This document shows, one piece after another, positions 27,561 to 37,131 of a stretch of 64,000 nucleotides of DNA. Location of the stretch: positions 1 to 64,000 of the forward strand of contig CAMDUR010000006.1 of the NCBI GenBank assembly GCA_945879115.1. Reading direction: 5' to 3'. A program made the translations under genes and the position numbers. Each line of letters opens with the position of its first letter. Within the stretch, counting starts at the first letter, position 1. The DNA is from Polynucleobacter meluiroseus. Its GTDB lineage: Bacteria; Pseudomonadota; Gammaproteobacteria; Burkholderiales; Burkholderiaceae. A model generated the notes under the pieces. It saw nothing but the letters and a program-made list of their open reading frames with translations, made no database searches and was not told the origin of the DNA.

Positions 27561-28021
27561 ATGCAAAAATTGTCTCCGGTTTATTGTTAGCTTTGTGTGC
27601 TGTTGGTATATGGCAAGCGACAATCATTCCTGAGTCAACAATGTACTCTGAGGTAGGGCCGATCTTGGCCCCCTCAGTAGTCATTGGCATTTTGACTCTA
27701 TTAGGAATAATCTACTTATTCAACTCAATCAAAGGAAAGTCCCCGGACTGTATTGATACTGCTGATGAGGTTCCACTAGAGGGCGGCAATCGAAGAGTTT
27801 TTTATTTCCTGGCTTCAGGTATGTTATTTATTCTATTGATCAAGCCAATTGGTTTTATTCTTCCGGCCACTATATGTGGCGTTGGTGTTGCAAGATCATT
27901 TGATGCTGCATTCAATGCCAAAACATTTTTGATATGCGGATCGATTGCATTAGTTTTTTGGGGTCTATTTTCTGCACTATTAGGCGTTGATTTAGGACCG
28001 ATGTTTAAATTACCTTTCTAA
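27557..28021 (+). CDS. tctB: Tripartite tricarboxylate transporter small permease TctB
   Basis: 154 residues with four hydrophobic segments (about 4-22, 36-54, 80-100 and 120-148), the size and topology of TctB. It partners TctA in the inner membrane. It is translationally coupled to the binding protein gene upstream by the ATGA overlap and is seven bases before tctA. Confidence 0.88.
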   Translation: MNAKIVSGLLLALCAVGIWQATIIPESTMYSEVGPILAPSVVIGILTLLGIIYLFNSIKGKSPDCIDTADEVPLEGGNRRVFYFLASGMLFILLIKPIGFILPATICGVGVARSFDAAFNAKTFLICGSIALVFWGLFSALLGVDLGPMFKLPF

Positions 28022-28028
28022 GAAAATT

Positions 28029-29537
28029 ATGGAATCATTTGAATCACTAATGCAAGGCTTCACCGTTGCATTACAACCAATGACTTTGCTTTACGGCTTT
28101 CTTGGTTGTTTAGTTGGAACGCTTATTGGAGTTTTGCCTGGTATTGGGCCAGCATTAACAATAGCGCTCTTACTACCACTTACTTTTAAAGTTCCTGCAA
28201 CAGCGATGTTTGTATTGTTTGCTGGCATTTACTATGGTGCTATGTATGGTGGATCAACAACATCAATCTTGCTAAACACACCGGGCGAATCAGCAACTAT
28301 CGTTACTTCATTAGAAGGTAACAAGATGGCCAGAAAAGGCCGTGCTGGCCCAGCATTAGCAACCGCAGCAATTGGTAGCTTTATTGCTGGAACAATTGGC
28401 ACAATCGCACTGACCTTTTTTGCACCTATTGTTGTTGATGTTGCTTTAGCCTTTGGGCCTGCGGAATATTTCAGCTTAATGGTTCTAGCACTCATCATGG
28501 TTTCGGCTGTTCTTGGAAATTCTGCTTTAAGAGGTTTAATTAGTTTATTTGCCGGCTTACTTTTTGGCTTGGTAGGTATTGATCTGCAAACAGGTCAAGC
28601 AAGATTTACTTTTGGGCAGCCAGAACTTCTTGATGGCATTGAAGTCACTATTGCTGCAGTTGGTCTTTTTGCAATAGGCGAAGCCTTATATTTGGCATGG
28701 CAAGGAAAGGAGAGTAAAAACTCGGAGGTATTAAAAGTTTCTGGCAGTCTGTGGCTTAGCAAAGAAGACTGGAAGCGATCCTGGAAACCATGGATACGTG
28801 GTGCCTTTTTTGGATTTCCTATTGGCGCTATGCCAGCTGGTGGGGCAGAATTACCTACGCTACTGTCTTACTACACAGAGAAAAAACTTTCAAAGAACCC
28901 CGAAGAATTTGGTCATGGGGCTATTGAGGGTGTTGCTGGGCCAGAGGCCGCAAACAATGCGGCAGCTGCCGGGGTATTAATGCCTTTACTCACATTAGGC
29001 ATCCCCACTTCAGCAACGGCAGCGATCATGTTGTCGGCTTTTGAGTCTTATGGTATCCAGGTGGGGCCTCAACTCTTTACTCAGCAAAGTGGTTTAGTTT
29101 GGACTCTTATTGCCAGCTTATACATAGGTAATGTGATTTTGTTAATACTTAATTTACCGTTGGTTGGCTTGTGGGTCAAATTACTTAAGATTCCTCCGCC
29201 ATGGTTATACGCTGGCATTATTGTTATTTCATCAGCGGGTGTTTATGGTTCGAGTAATTCAGCGTTTGATGTAGGCTTGCTATTTTTCTTTGGTTTACTC
29301 GGCTTTGTCATGCGTCGCTATGATTTTCCAGCTGCCCCCATGATTATTGGTCTTATCTTAGGCCCGATGGCCGAGCAATCAATGCGTCAAGCGATGACTA
29401 TTAGTCAGGGACAATGGGATACTTTTTTCACTCGACCAATTTCTGGCTCAATTATGGTGATTGCAATAACTTTATTGGTCTTACCACCAATAATTAAGTT
29501 ATTAAAAGTCAAACGCATTGGCAATGCTATTTGTTAA
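28029..29537 (+). CDS. tctA: Tripartite tricarboxylate transporter large permease TctA
   Basis: 502 residues, about 11-12 membrane helices. Conserved motifs [41 protein letters not shown] and the second inverted-repeat copy [31 protein letters not shown] are all present. It conducts a cation-coupled uptake of citrate-like acids. It lies between tctB and a second binding-protein gene. Confidence 0.93.
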   Translation: MESFESLMQGFTVALQPMTLLYGFLGCLVGTLIGVLPGIGPALTIALLLPLTFKVPATAMFVLFAGIYYGAMYGGSTTSILLNTPGESATIVTSLEGNKMARKGRAGPALATAAIGSFIAGTIGTIALTFFAPIVVDVALAFGPAEYFSLMVLALIMVSAVLGNSALRGLISLFAGLLFGLVGIDLQTGQARFTFGQPELLDGIEVTIAAVGLFAIGEALYLAWQGKESKNSEVLKVSGSLWLSKEDWKRSWKPWIRGAFFGFPIGAMPAGGAELPTLLSYYTEKKLSKNPEEFGHGAIEGVAGPEAANNAAAAGVLMPLLTLGIPTSATAAIMLSAFESYGIQVGPQLFTQQSGLVWTLIASLYIGNVILLILNLPLVGLWVKLLKIPPPWLYAGIIVISSAGVYGSSNSAFDVGLLFFFGLLGFVMRRYDFPAAPMIIGLILGPMAEQSMRQAMTISQGQWDTFFTRPISGSIMVIAITLLVLPPIIKLLKVKRIGNAIC

Positions 29538-29558
29538 TTTTTTAATTTAGGGAAAACC

Positions 29559-30518
29559 ATGTTCAAAAAAACTTTAGCCTGCTTCCTCCTTCTAAGTAGT
29601 AGCTTTTCTTACGCTGCTTACCCAGAAAAGTCGATTAGATTTGTAGTCCCATTTGCAACTGGTGGTACTTCAGAGATTATTGCCAGATCGATTGCTAATA
29701 GCTTAAGTAGCCAACTGGGACAGTCAGTTTATGTTGAAAATAAACCAGGCGCAGGCGGTAATATTGCTATGGAGGAGGTTAAGAGAGCCACTCCAGATGG
29801 ATACACGATTATCTTAGGTCACGTTGGAACATTGGCTGCCAATCCAACTTTATTTGGCTCTAAATTACCCTATGATGCTAATAAAGATTTTGTTCCAATT
29901 ACTTTGATTGCCAAAGTGCCTAATGTGATTGCTGTTGGAAAAACAAGTGGGATTAAAAATCTTGCCGATCTAATTGCTCAAGCCAAGAAAAATCCCAATA
30001 AAATTAGTTATGGCTCAGCTGGCAATGGTAGCGCCGGTCACCTCGCAATGGAATATTTTGCATCTGAGGCAGGTATTGATTTAATGCATGTTCCTTACAA
30101 AGGCTCTGGCCCAATGCTTGCGGACTTAATTGGAGGACACACTATGGCTACTTTTAATGGATTACCATCTCTTGTTGGGCAAATTAAAGGTGGGACACTG
30201 ATTCCATTAGCGGTTGGGTCAGCAACAAGATCTTCCTTTCTTCCTAATGTTCCTACAATTGCAGAGAGTGGTTACAAAAATTTTGAAACATCCCAATGGT
30301 ATGGCGTCTTAGCTCCGGCTGGAACATCTAAAGAGATCATTAGTAAACTACAAAAAGAAATTTCTATCGCCCTTAAATCCAAAGAAGGAACAAAGCGCAT
30401 GGTTGATGATGGTGCTTCACTGGTGGGGAATACTCCAGAGGAATTTTCTAAATTCATCAAGGAAGAACAAGATCGCTGGGGGAAAGTTATCACCAAAGCG
30501 AAAATAACAATTGATTAA
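29559..30518 (+). CDS. Second TctC/Bug-family binding protein with Sec signal
   Basis: 319 residues. A Sec-type signal peptide (cleavage near SYA-AYPEK) then a Bug-family fold: RFVVPFATGGTSEIIARSIA, VYVENKPGAGGNIAME, YGSAGNGSAGHLAMEYF, and HVPYKGSGPMLADLIGG. This is the more typical Bug sequence and differs from the Tat-type protein encoded before tctB, so the permease may have two ligand-binding partners. GGGAAAACC precedes the ATG; a good terminator follows. Confidence 0.88.
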   Translation: MFKKTLACFLLLSSSFSYAAYPEKSIRFVVPFATGGTSEIIARSIANSLSSQLGQSVYVENKPGAGGNIAMEEVKRATPDGYTIILGHVGTLAANPTLFGSKLPYDANKDFVPITLIAKVPNVIAVGKTSGIKNLADLIAQAKKNPNKISYGSAGNGSAGHLAMEYFASEAGIDLMHVPYKGSGPMLADLIGGHTMATFNGLPSLVGQIKGGTLIPLAVGSATRSSFLPNVPTIAESGYKNFETSQWYGVLAPAGTSKEIISKLQKEISIALKSKEGTKRMVDDGASLVGNTPEEFSKFIKEEQDRWGKVITKAKITID

Positions 30519-30536
30519 TTAATGGTTATTTGATGT

Positions 30537-30563
30537 AAAAGCCCTGATGCCGGGGCTTTTTTT
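30537..30563 (+). terminator. Terminator of the tct operon
   Basis: Stem AAAGCCC/GGGCTTT extended by a G-T and a G-C pair, ending in seven T. Confidence 0.88.
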
Positions 30564-30652
30564 ATTCAAGATTTATTTGAATTTGAATTCTTTTTTTATA
30601 TCGATAAAAATAGTATTGTTTAGTTGTCTTATTAAAAATTTAGGATTCCCTC

Positions 30653-31210
30653 GTGAATAAACAACGCCCTCAATCTCTTAAAGAAATATTCTGGAGATTT
30701 TCTTGGTTATCATTACAGGGCTTCGGTGGAGTTTTTCCAGTAGCTCAAAGAGAGCTTGTTGAAAAATATCACTGGTTAACTAAAGAAGAATTTGTTGAAG
30801 ATTGGGCTGTTGCTCAAGTTATGCCTGGTCCTAATGTTGTTAATTTGGGACTTATCATTGGCAGCCGTTTTTTTGGCATCAAGGGTGGATTGGCGGCCTT
30901 ATTTGGCTTGATTATTTTTCCTTTTATTCTAGTCATTACTTTGATTTTTCTTTACTCAAGCATTAGTCATAACCCCCATGTTATCGGTGGCCTAAGAGGT
31001 ATGGCTGCGGTTACAGCAGGAATGATTGCGGGTTCATCCTTAAAACTTGCTAGCACTTTTAAGAGTCACCCCCTTAAAAGTCCACTATGTTGGCTTATTG
31101 TGATTGCATGCCTTATATGTGTTACTTATTTAAAGTTGCAACTTATTTATGCGCTTCTGATTTTTGGGTTAAGTACCGTTTATTTAACTTATAAAAAAAT
31201 TCCATCATGA
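30653..31210 (+). CDS. Chromate transporter, first half (short CHR subunit)
   Basis: 185 residues with a GTG start preceded by AGGA. The CHR-domain signature is clear: FSWLSLQGFGGVFPVAQRELVEKYHWLTKEEF and AQVMPGPNVVNLG. About five to six membrane helices. Short CHR proteins come as pairs forming a heterodimer equal to one long ChrA. Substrate may be chromate or a related oxyanion. Its stop overlaps the next start (ATGA). Confidence 0.85.
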   Translation: MNKQRPQSLKEIFWRFSWLSLQGFGGVFPVAQRELVEKYHWLTKEEFVEDWAVAQVMPGPNVVNLGLIIGSRFFGIKGGLAALFGLIIFPFILVITLIFLYSSISHNPHVIGGLRGMAAVTAGMIAGSSLKLASTFKSHPLKSPLCWLIVIACLICVTYLKLQLIYALLIFGLSTVYLTYKKIPS

Positions 31211-31791
31211 TGACTATGAGCTTAAATGATTGGTTGAGTTTATTTCTAAATATGGCATCTTTTTCTTTGATGGCAGTTGGTGGAGTTATTACCTTGGCTC
31301 CAGAAATGCAAAGATTTTTGGTACTTGAAAAAATCTGGATTAATGACCTCCAGTTTAACGCCTCTATTGCCATTGCGCAGTCAGCACCAGGCCCCAATTT
31401 ATTGTTTGTAGCTTTGTTTGGATGGCATGTTGGCATCAACTCAACTTCGGAGTTATATCTTCAACCTTTACTGGGGATAGTGGGTGCATTAATTTCTTTA
31501 ACAGGTCTTCTCATACCCAGCACTACTCTCACATTTTTTGCTGCAAGATGGGCTCAAAAAAATAAAAATTTGAAGTCTGTAAAAGCATTTAAACAAGGAA
31601 TGACGCCAATTGTTATTAGCTTGTTATTAGCCACCTGCTGGTTATTAGTCAGCCCTCAACGAAATATTCAACTTGATTGGCCGCTTATCTTATTGGCAAG
31701 TCTGATTATGATTTTCATATTAAAAACAAAAGTTCATATTCTATGGTTGTTAGCAATTGGTGCAATATTAGGTGCCTGTGGGCTTATTTAA
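31207..31791 (+). CDS. Chromate transporter, second half (short CHR subunit)
   Basis: 194 residues and the second member of the short CHR pair: FSLMAVGGVITLAPEMQRFLV and AIAQSAPGPNLLFVALFGWHVG are the CHR motifs in the half that inserts with opposite topology. About six helices. Three in-frame ATGs occur at 31207, 31210 and 31216; the first gives the four-base overlap with the first subunit. Confidence 0.85.
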   Translation: MMTMSLNDWLSLFLNMASFSLMAVGGVITLAPEMQRFLVLEKIWINDLQFNASIAIAQSAPGPNLLFVALFGWHVGINSTSELYLQPLLGIVGALISLTGLLIPSTTLTFFAARWAQKNKNLKSVKAFKQGMTPIVISLLLATCWLLVSPQRNIQLDWPLILLASLIMIFILKTKVHILWLLAIGAILGACGLI

Positions 31792-31907
31792 AATCATTAG
31801 TTTTATCATTATTTATATGATGACTATTAATCATGGAATACTTGTGTAACTAACCAGTTAAATCTGTATTAGAAAGATTCCAATAAACAATAAGACCAAT
31901 GGTAAAT

Positions 31908-31934
31908 AAAAAACCCACTCCTAAGAATGGGTTT
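31908..31934 (-). terminator. Terminator of the porin gene
   Basis: On the minus strand AAACCCATTC, loop TTAG, GAGTGGGTTT (one G-T pair) and six T. It is 50 bases beyond the porin stop codon. Confidence 0.85.
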
Positions 31935-31983
31935 CAATACAGCTAGTCAAAGACTAATTCTAACTTGCTAGGCCAGCTTCAAA

Positions 31984-33030
31984 TTAGAACTTGTGGAATA
32001 AACCAATTGTTGTAACTTTTTGATCGCCAGTGTTGCCACCGTCTTTGTCATAGTCAGCGTAACCAACATAAGCAGCAGTACGCTTGCTCAAGTTGTATAC
32101 AGCCATCAAACCGTAGCCGTCACCGTCTACTTTAGTAAGACCAGCTGTACCATTGGCGTCATCTTTCACATAGTGAGCTTTAAGATCAATTGCGCCCATA
32201 TTGTAGTTAACAGAAAACATTGTTTGGTTTGCTTCTCTTACGCCTTGCTCATTTTGAGCATAGTGAGCACCAACAGTTACCGCGCCAAATGTTGCACGGG
32301 CGCCAAAGAAAGTTGTCTCTAAGTCATCTGTAGCTACTTGAGTAACTGTGCCTTTACCAACACCAAAGCTATAGTTTTTCCAAACATAAGAAACAGCATA
32401 GCTGTTCAATGTCTTTGCGCCGTCAACTGTTTCATTAGATGTGTTCTCGGCGCCGTTTGAGTATGAATATGTCGCCTTAAAACCATTGAATGTTGGTGTT
32501 GCATATTTATAAATCTGTGCGTAACGATCACCAACTTGCGTGTTCATGTGTAGGTTGTCTGACAAGTTATAAACCTGACCTAAACCTTCTAAGTCCTTGA
32601 TTGAGTCATTTTGACGACCAACTGAGAAAGTACCAAATTGTTTTGTTTCAATACCAACGTGTGCCTGACGGTTGAAAGTTGATTGCTTTGTTGTTGATGT
32701 TGATGTGTATACTAATGGTGAACCAGCTGCAGTTGTAGTTGTGGTTGTTGCTGTACCACCACCTAATTCGCCAGACATTGACAAGTCACCTTCTAGTCTG
32801 AAGAAAACCTTGTTACCACCACCAATATCTTCAGAACCAGTAAAACCTAAATTGGTTGTACCCAAGAAATCTTGTGAGCGGCTTTGGAATTGTGCAGCTA
32901 CATCATTACCATTTTCTTTGTATGAGTTGTTTGAAGCGCCAACTGCGCCATAAACAGTCACTGATGACTGAGCTTGAGCTGTACCAGCAACCATTGCTAG
33001 TGCTGCTGTTGCGATTAATAATTTTTTCAT
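31984..33030 (-). CDS. Gram-negative general porin
   Basis: 348 residues. Signal peptide MKKLLIATAALAMVAGTAQAQ followed by SSVTVYGAVG, the standard start of Burkholderiales trimeric porins, repeated amphipathic strands, and a C-terminal Phe (TTIGLFHKF) needed for BAM insertion. It forms a 16-stranded channel. An extracellular loop around residues 90-118 is extremely Thr/Ser-rich (GGTATTTTTTAAGSP). The upstream region of about 240 bases holds a dyad (33173-33190) and a small hairpin (33063-33076) but no clear promoter. Confidence 0.93.
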   Translation of the reverse strand: MKKLLIATAALAMVAGTAQAQSSVTVYGAVGASNNSYKENGNDVAAQFQSRSQDFLGTTNLGFTGSEDIGGGNKVFFRLEGDLSMSGELGGGTATTTTTTAAGSPLVYTSTSTTKQSTFNRQAHVGIETKQFGTFSVGRQNDSIKDLEGLGQVYNLSDNLHMNTQVGDRYAQIYKYATPTFNGFKATYSYSNGAENTSNETVDGAKTLNSYAVSYVWKNYSFGVGKGTVTQVATDDLETTFFGARATFGAVTVGAHYAQNEQGVREANQTMFSVNYNMGAIDLKAHYVKDDANGTAGLTKVDGDGYGLMAVYNLSKRTAAYVGYADYDKDGGNTGDQKVTTIGLFHKF

Positions 33031-33062
33031 TCGTAAATCTCCAAAAATGTGAAATAAACGTA

Positions 33063-33076
33063 CCTAGTTCTCTAGG
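33063..33076 (-). other. Small hairpin in the porin leader
   Basis: CCTAG-TTCT-CTAGG, a perfect five-pair stem centred about 40 bases before the porin start codon. Such leader hairpins can affect mRNA stability or small-RNA pairing; no function is shown. Confidence 0.3.
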
Positions 33077-33172
33077 GACTTAGTCATACTGCTACATGAG
33101 TATTGCCCTGCATGTGTGCTTGTGGGTCTAAGGCACTTTATTTCTGTCGATTTTTAGAACTTTTCGTTGTAG

Positions 33173-33190
33173 TGTTGCATCTGTGCAACA
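33173..33190 (-). promoter_or_regulatory. Dyad TGTTGCA-N4-TGCAACA upstream of the porin gene
   Basis: Perfect seven-base arms in the 242-base intergenic region between the porin and the Sel1-repeat gene. On the minus strand it follows a weak promoter-like pair (TTGAAA, 16 bases, TAGTTT). Likely a transcription-factor operator; owner unknown. Confidence 0.4.
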
Positions 33191-33272
33191 AACTAAATTC
33201 TTTTCCCTGTATTTCAAGAGAAATTAGGTGTTAAATACATATTAACCCTAACACTTCTAGTGGATTTGTCAC

Positions 33273-34982
33273 ATGGCAAGCAGAGATTTCCTGAAAATTA
33301 TGAAATTAGCCCGATCTGGTGATGCTTTGGCGCAACAGAAAATGGGTGAAATTTATCTACTTGGTAGTGATGGCATTCCTAAAAACTCACAAAATGCTTT
33401 GTTATGGCTTGAAAAAGCCTCTCTAAGTATAGGATTTATTGAGGATATTTCTAAATTCCTGGCAGACCACTTAGATCTCTCTTCAAGCCTATCGCCAGAA
33501 CATGCGCACTTTGCTTGGAAGTGTCTTTTGCATGCTTCAAATGCTGGTCATAGCCGTGCCAGGTGGTTAGTTGCTCAAGTTGTAGCGCACTTTAGCTTAA
33601 GTAAACAACGCATCTCCTCTGATCCCATCACTGCCATGGCATTTGCTCAGATGACTGATAAGCACTGGGCTGATGCAGGCGGCATGGAGAGTTTCAAAGT
33701 TCATGCCCAACGTTATCTTGAAGAGTTAGCCGATCTATCTTCTTTTGAGGAGCAGAGTGCTGCACAAATATTGCTCTCTCATTGTTTACAGGATGGCCGC
33801 TTGGGGGTGTTTGATATAGATCGCTCTAAAAAGATCATGATTGATTTAGCTATACAAGCTAATGCGCTTGGTTTATCTAGTCTTTCTTCTTTTGCTAACA
33901 GCATCGATAAAGATTTAGTCCCCGCACTAAAAGTGCATTTACCTCAATTGCTTGTAATAAAGAAACCGCTTGTTGAGCACACCTTGTTGTATTGGGCAGC
34001 TTGGCAACACCTTGGCAATATGGATGCTTTAGAAATTGCTGCCGAATTAGCTTACACACCTGCTCAACTAGCACTCGGCCTGCGTTTAGCTAAATTAAAT
34101 TTGAGAGAAGTTGCTAGCACAGTGAGTGCTGCTACTGATGGCAATAGTATTGTTGGCAATGGTGTTGTTGGAAATAGTCCTCCCGAATCTGGCGAAGGTA
34201 ATGCTCGATTGAAACGAGCGGTTTATTGGTTGAAGCAAGCTGCTAATAAAGGTGAGCGAGATGCGTTGCATGCATTAGGTTTAATTAATCGTATGCCGCA
34301 ATACTCAGGTTACAGCGCTGAGGATAGTGATCAATACTTTGATAAGGCAGCTGATCTTGGTCACCCAGATGCTCAATACCGTAAAGGTGCGGCACTATGG
34401 CGCAAGCGCAATCAATCAGAGGAAGATATTGAAGGCATGCAAGCATCCTATTGGATTTGGCATGCTGCACAACAGGGTGTTGTAGCTGCACAAGAACTTT
34501 TAACTAAAGTGATGATCAGTTGTCCTCATGCTAATAAGAATCGCTGGAGCACTATCGCACAAGCTTGTAATAAAGCTCTAAGTGAAAGTACTCATCGCCT
34601 TACAGGCGATATCTTGCTAACTTGCCATCGAGTCATCGTAGCGAACCAACTCAACCTATCTAAAGCAGAACTCTTATTGACTGATATCGCCAGCGTTCAA
34701 CATGAACATGGTGCTGTGATTGACATCAGAGAACACTTACCTCGCTCTGTACCTAAACTGATATTGATTGAAACGCTTGAGCAACGTAAAGCCTTAATGA
34801 TGGCAAGCAAAGCTTTTGCTAACATATTTAGCAATCATGTTATTGATGAAGGTAATTTAAGACAACGTCGCTACCGCTTAGAAAAACTCATACAGATACT
34901 TGAGGTATCTGTTGAAGACAATTTAAATGACTTTAGCGATTTAAATGATTTGGGTGACGATGCAGAAGATCTTAAAACTTAA
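33273..34982 (+). CDS. Sel1/TPR-repeat protein
   Basis: 569 residues without signal peptide. Sel1-like helical repeats are visible at the N-terminus (ARSGDALAQQKMGEIYLLGSDGIPKNSQNALLWLEKA), in the middle (YWLKQAANKGERDALHALGLI, YFDKAADLGHPDAQYRKGAALW) and after (YWIWHAAQQGVVAAQELL). Such solenoids scaffold protein complexes. Between repeats a low-complexity stretch reads DGNSIVGNGVVGNSPPESGEGN, and the C-terminus is acidic (NDFSDLNDLGDDAEDL). Specific partners are unknown. It ends 32 bases from tatC, convergent. Confidence 0.8.
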   Translation: MASRDFLKIMKLARSGDALAQQKMGEIYLLGSDGIPKNSQNALLWLEKASLSIGFIEDISKFLADHLDLSSSLSPEHAHFAWKCLLHASNAGHSRARWLVAQVVAHFSLSKQRISSDPITAMAFAQMTDKHWADAGGMESFKVHAQRYLEELADLSSFEEQSAAQILLSHCLQDGRLGVFDIDRSKKIMIDLAIQANALGLSSLSSFANSIDKDLVPALKVHLPQLLVIKKPLVEHTLLYWAAWQHLGNMDALEIAAELAYTPAQLALGLRLAKLNLREVASTVSAATDGNSIVGNGVVGNSPPESGEGNARLKRAVYWLKQAANKGERDALHALGLINRMPQYSGYSAEDSDQYFDKAADLGHPDAQYRKGAALWRKRNQSEEDIEGMQASYWIWHAAQQGVVAAQELLTKVMISCPHANKNRWSTIAQACNKALSESTHRLTGDILLTCHRVIVANQLNLSKAELLLTDIASVQHEHGAVIDIREHLPRSVPKLILIETLEQRKALMMASKAFANIFSNHVIDEGNLRQRRYRLEKLIQILEVSVEDNLNDFSDLNDLGDDAEDLKT

Positions 34983-35014
34983 GGTCTTAGCTAACATAGT
35001 TAGATCTTATTTTT

Positions 35015-35869
35015 TCAAGCCTTATTATTTTTCGCTACTTCAGCTGCCTCTGCATCAGCAGCCGCCTCTGCCGCTTCATCAGCAGGGTCTAACTTGGCTT
35101 CGTAGAATCTAGCAATAAAGATGCCCAACTCATAAAGAATACAAAGTGGGATAGCTAATAAAAGCTGTGACAACACATCTGGCGGTGTCACCACAGCTGC
35201 AATCACAAAAGCGCCAACGATGATATAAGGGCGGATCTCTTTGAGTTTCTTAATTCTGACCATACCCAACTTAACTAAAACAACCACTACAACTGGCACT
35301 TCAAAAGTTAAGCCAAATGCCAAAAAAGTTGTCATTGCAAAGCTCAGATATTTATCAATGTCCGTCGCCATATCAGCACCTAATGGGGCGTTGTAATGCG
35401 CCATGAACTGAAATACTGTTGGGAAAACTAACAAATAGGCAAAAGCCATGCCTGCGATAAACAGAACATAACTACTGGTCACAATCGGAATAATCAAGCG
35501 ACGTTCATGCTTGTATAAACCTGGCGCAATAAAAGACCAGATTTGATACATGATGAAAGGCAATGCCCCTAAGAACGCAACCAGCATTGTTACCTTCATC
35601 GGCACAAAGAAAGAACCCGTCACATCAGTCACAATCATCTTGCCACCGTTGGGCAGTGCGTCTAAAAGTGGTTTAGAAAAAATATGAAAAATATCAGGCG
35701 CCCAATACACCAAACACAAGAACACAAATAACAAAGCACCCACCGCTTTAATTAAGCGATCACGCAACTCAAACAAATGAGAAAGAAACGTTTCTGGAAC
35801 GCCGTCATCCTTCTCAGTCGCTGAATCAGCTTGAGTATTTTTAGAGTCTTGACTGGAGTTCTGCGTCAT
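35015..35869 (-). CDS. tatC: Twin-arginine translocase subunit TatC
   Basis: 284 residues with six membrane helices. The N-terminal FLSHLFELRDRLIKA segment and the conserved PFIMYQIWSFIAPGLYKHERR loop form the twin-arginine binding site. The C-terminus is Ala/Glu-rich (DPADEAAEAAADAEAAEVAKN). It works with TatA and TatB encoded just upstream to export folded proteins such as PetA. Confidence 0.95.
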   Translation of the reverse strand: MTQNSSQDSKNTQADSATEKDDGVPETFLSHLFELRDRLIKAVGALLFVFLCLVYWAPDIFHIFSKPLLDALPNGGKMIVTDVTGSFFVPMKVTMLVAFLGALPFIMYQIWSFIAPGLYKHERRLIIPIVTSSYVLFIAGMAFAYLLVFPTVFQFMAHYNAPLGADMATDIDKYLSFAMTTFLAFGLTFEVPVVVVVLVKLGMVRIKKLKEIRPYIIVGAFVIAAVVTPPDVLSQLLLAIPLCILYELGIFIARFYEAKLDPADEAAEAAADAEAAEVAKNNKA

Positions 35870-35910
35870 CTTTTAAATAATTTCTTTTAAATTTATTTTT
35901 ATCTTATTTT

Positions 35911-36432
35911 TTAGAAAAAAGATTTTGGTGAGCGCTGCTGAATGGCAGCACGTCTAAAACGTTTAACGCGGGCGGCGCCTGACTGAACTCTGGTTTTAAC
36001 TCCAGCGCTGCGCTTGTACCATTGCGGCATCGCTGCTTTTTTAACGCCCCAACTACTGCGTCCTTGGCGAACATTCGTTTTTGGTTCGCGGACACCATAG
36101 TCATTACTGTAACCAAAGTTTTCAAAGCTTTGATTGGAGCCGTCGGATTCTAAATCGCTGAGGTTTTTGCCAAGATCTGATAAACCGGATCCCGCTTGAT
36201 CAACACTCGACTGAACGTCTCTCATTGCCGAAGTGGCAGCCTCTTGCATTTTCTTAAGCTCATCTAACTCTACTTGACGATTCACTTCAGACTTGACTTC
36301 GGCCATATAGCGTTGAGCGCGACCCAGCAAGTTACCAGCCATACGCGCCACCTTAGGTAAGCGCTCAGGGCCAATCACCACCAATGCGACTACCGCAATG
36401 AGGGCGAGCTTGGAAACACCAAGATCGATCAT
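35911..36432 (-). CDS. tatB: Sec-independent protein translocase TatB
   Basis: 173 residues. Short N-terminal helix with MIDLGVSKLALIAVVALVVIGPERLPKVAR, where the Glu and the GPERLP hinge are diagnostic, then an amphipathic helix and a long, basic C-terminal tail rich in Arg/Gln. It forms the substrate-receptor complex with TatC. The gap to tatA is 59 bases. Confidence 0.93.
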   Translation of the reverse strand: MIDLGVSKLALIAVVALVVIGPERLPKVARMAGNLLGRAQRYMAEVKSEVNRQVELDELKKMQEAATSAMRDVQSSVDQAGSGLSDLGKNLSDLESDGSNQSFENFGYSNDYGVREPKTNVRQGRSSWGVKKAAMPQWYKRSAGVKTRVQSGAARVKRFRRAAIQQRSPKSFF

Positions 36433-36491
36433 GTCAAATGAACTTTTATGAAGTGGAAGTGATAGCCATCAGATATTTGATGGCTAAAGGC

Positions 36492-36725
36492 TTACGCCTT
36501 ATTCACATCCTTGGCTTGTACATCAACAGTTTTGCCATCAGCAGGGATCTGGCTTGATGCGATTGCGGGATCAACTGGCTTTTCTTCATCTTTCTTCATG
36601 CCATCTTTAAAACCTTTAACGGCACCACCAAGATCTGCACCAATGTTACGTAATTTCTTAGTACCGAATACCAAGAGAACGATAACCAAAACAATAATCC
36701 AATGCCAAACGCTAAATGAACCCAT
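36492..36725 (-). CDS. tatA: Sec-independent protein translocase TatA
   Basis: 77 residues. [40 protein letters not shown] is a textbook TatA transmembrane helix, FGTKKL hinge and amphipathic helix. It forms the variable-size pore. An AGGAG site precedes the ATG. Order on the minus strand is HIT-tatA-tatB-tatC. Confidence 0.95.
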   Translation of the reverse strand: MGSFSVWHWIIVLVIVLLVFGTKKLRNIGADLGGAVKGFKDGMKKDEEKPVDPAIASSQIPADGKTVDVQAKDVNKA

Positions 36726-36739
36726 GAGACTGCTCCTAA

Positions 36740-37105
36740 TTAGTTTTTATGCCATGGACGGGGGCCGCCCATCACATGTATATGCAGATGGTAAACCTCT
36801 TGACCACCATCTACTCCATTATTGACCATCACACGAAAGCCCCCGGTATCGCCAGGGCGGCAACCTTGCTCAGTGGCAAGGCGCGGTGCAATTGCCATCA
36901 TTCTACCCAGTAATGCCTCATCTGCGCTAGTTGCATCCATTAAATTTGCAAAATGCCGCTTAGGAATCATTAAAAAATGGATGGGGGCTGAGGGATTAAT
37001 GTCATGGAAGGCATATATTTCCTCATCTTCATAGACTTTTTTACTCGGAATCCGCCCTGCAACTATTTTACAAAAGACACAGTTCTCTAAATGGTTATGG
37101 CTCAT
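36740..37105 (-). CDS. HIT family nucleotide-binding protein (HinT)
   Basis: 121 residues. The N-terminal zinc-type [21 protein letters not shown] and the catalytic histidine triad HLHIH at 106-110 followed by VMGGPRPW are as in bacterial HinT, a purine nucleoside phosphoramidase. It lies between hisE and tatA, a Burkholderiales-typical place. No Shine-Dalgarno is seen at its start. Confidence 0.92.
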   Translation of the reverse strand: MSHNHLENCVFCKIVAGRIPSKKVYEDEEIYAFHDINPSAPIHFLMIPKRHFANLMDATSADEALLGRMMAIAPRLATEQGCRPGDTGGFRVMVNNGVDGGQEVYHLHIHVMGGPRPWHKN

Positions 37106-37131
37106 AGGCTGAAATGACTATTTTTAATAAA

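Noticed and set aside
30653-31791. Frameshifted single chrA gene
   Set aside because: Each half has its own start, an ATGA overlap and complete CHR motifs, matching known short CHR pairs.
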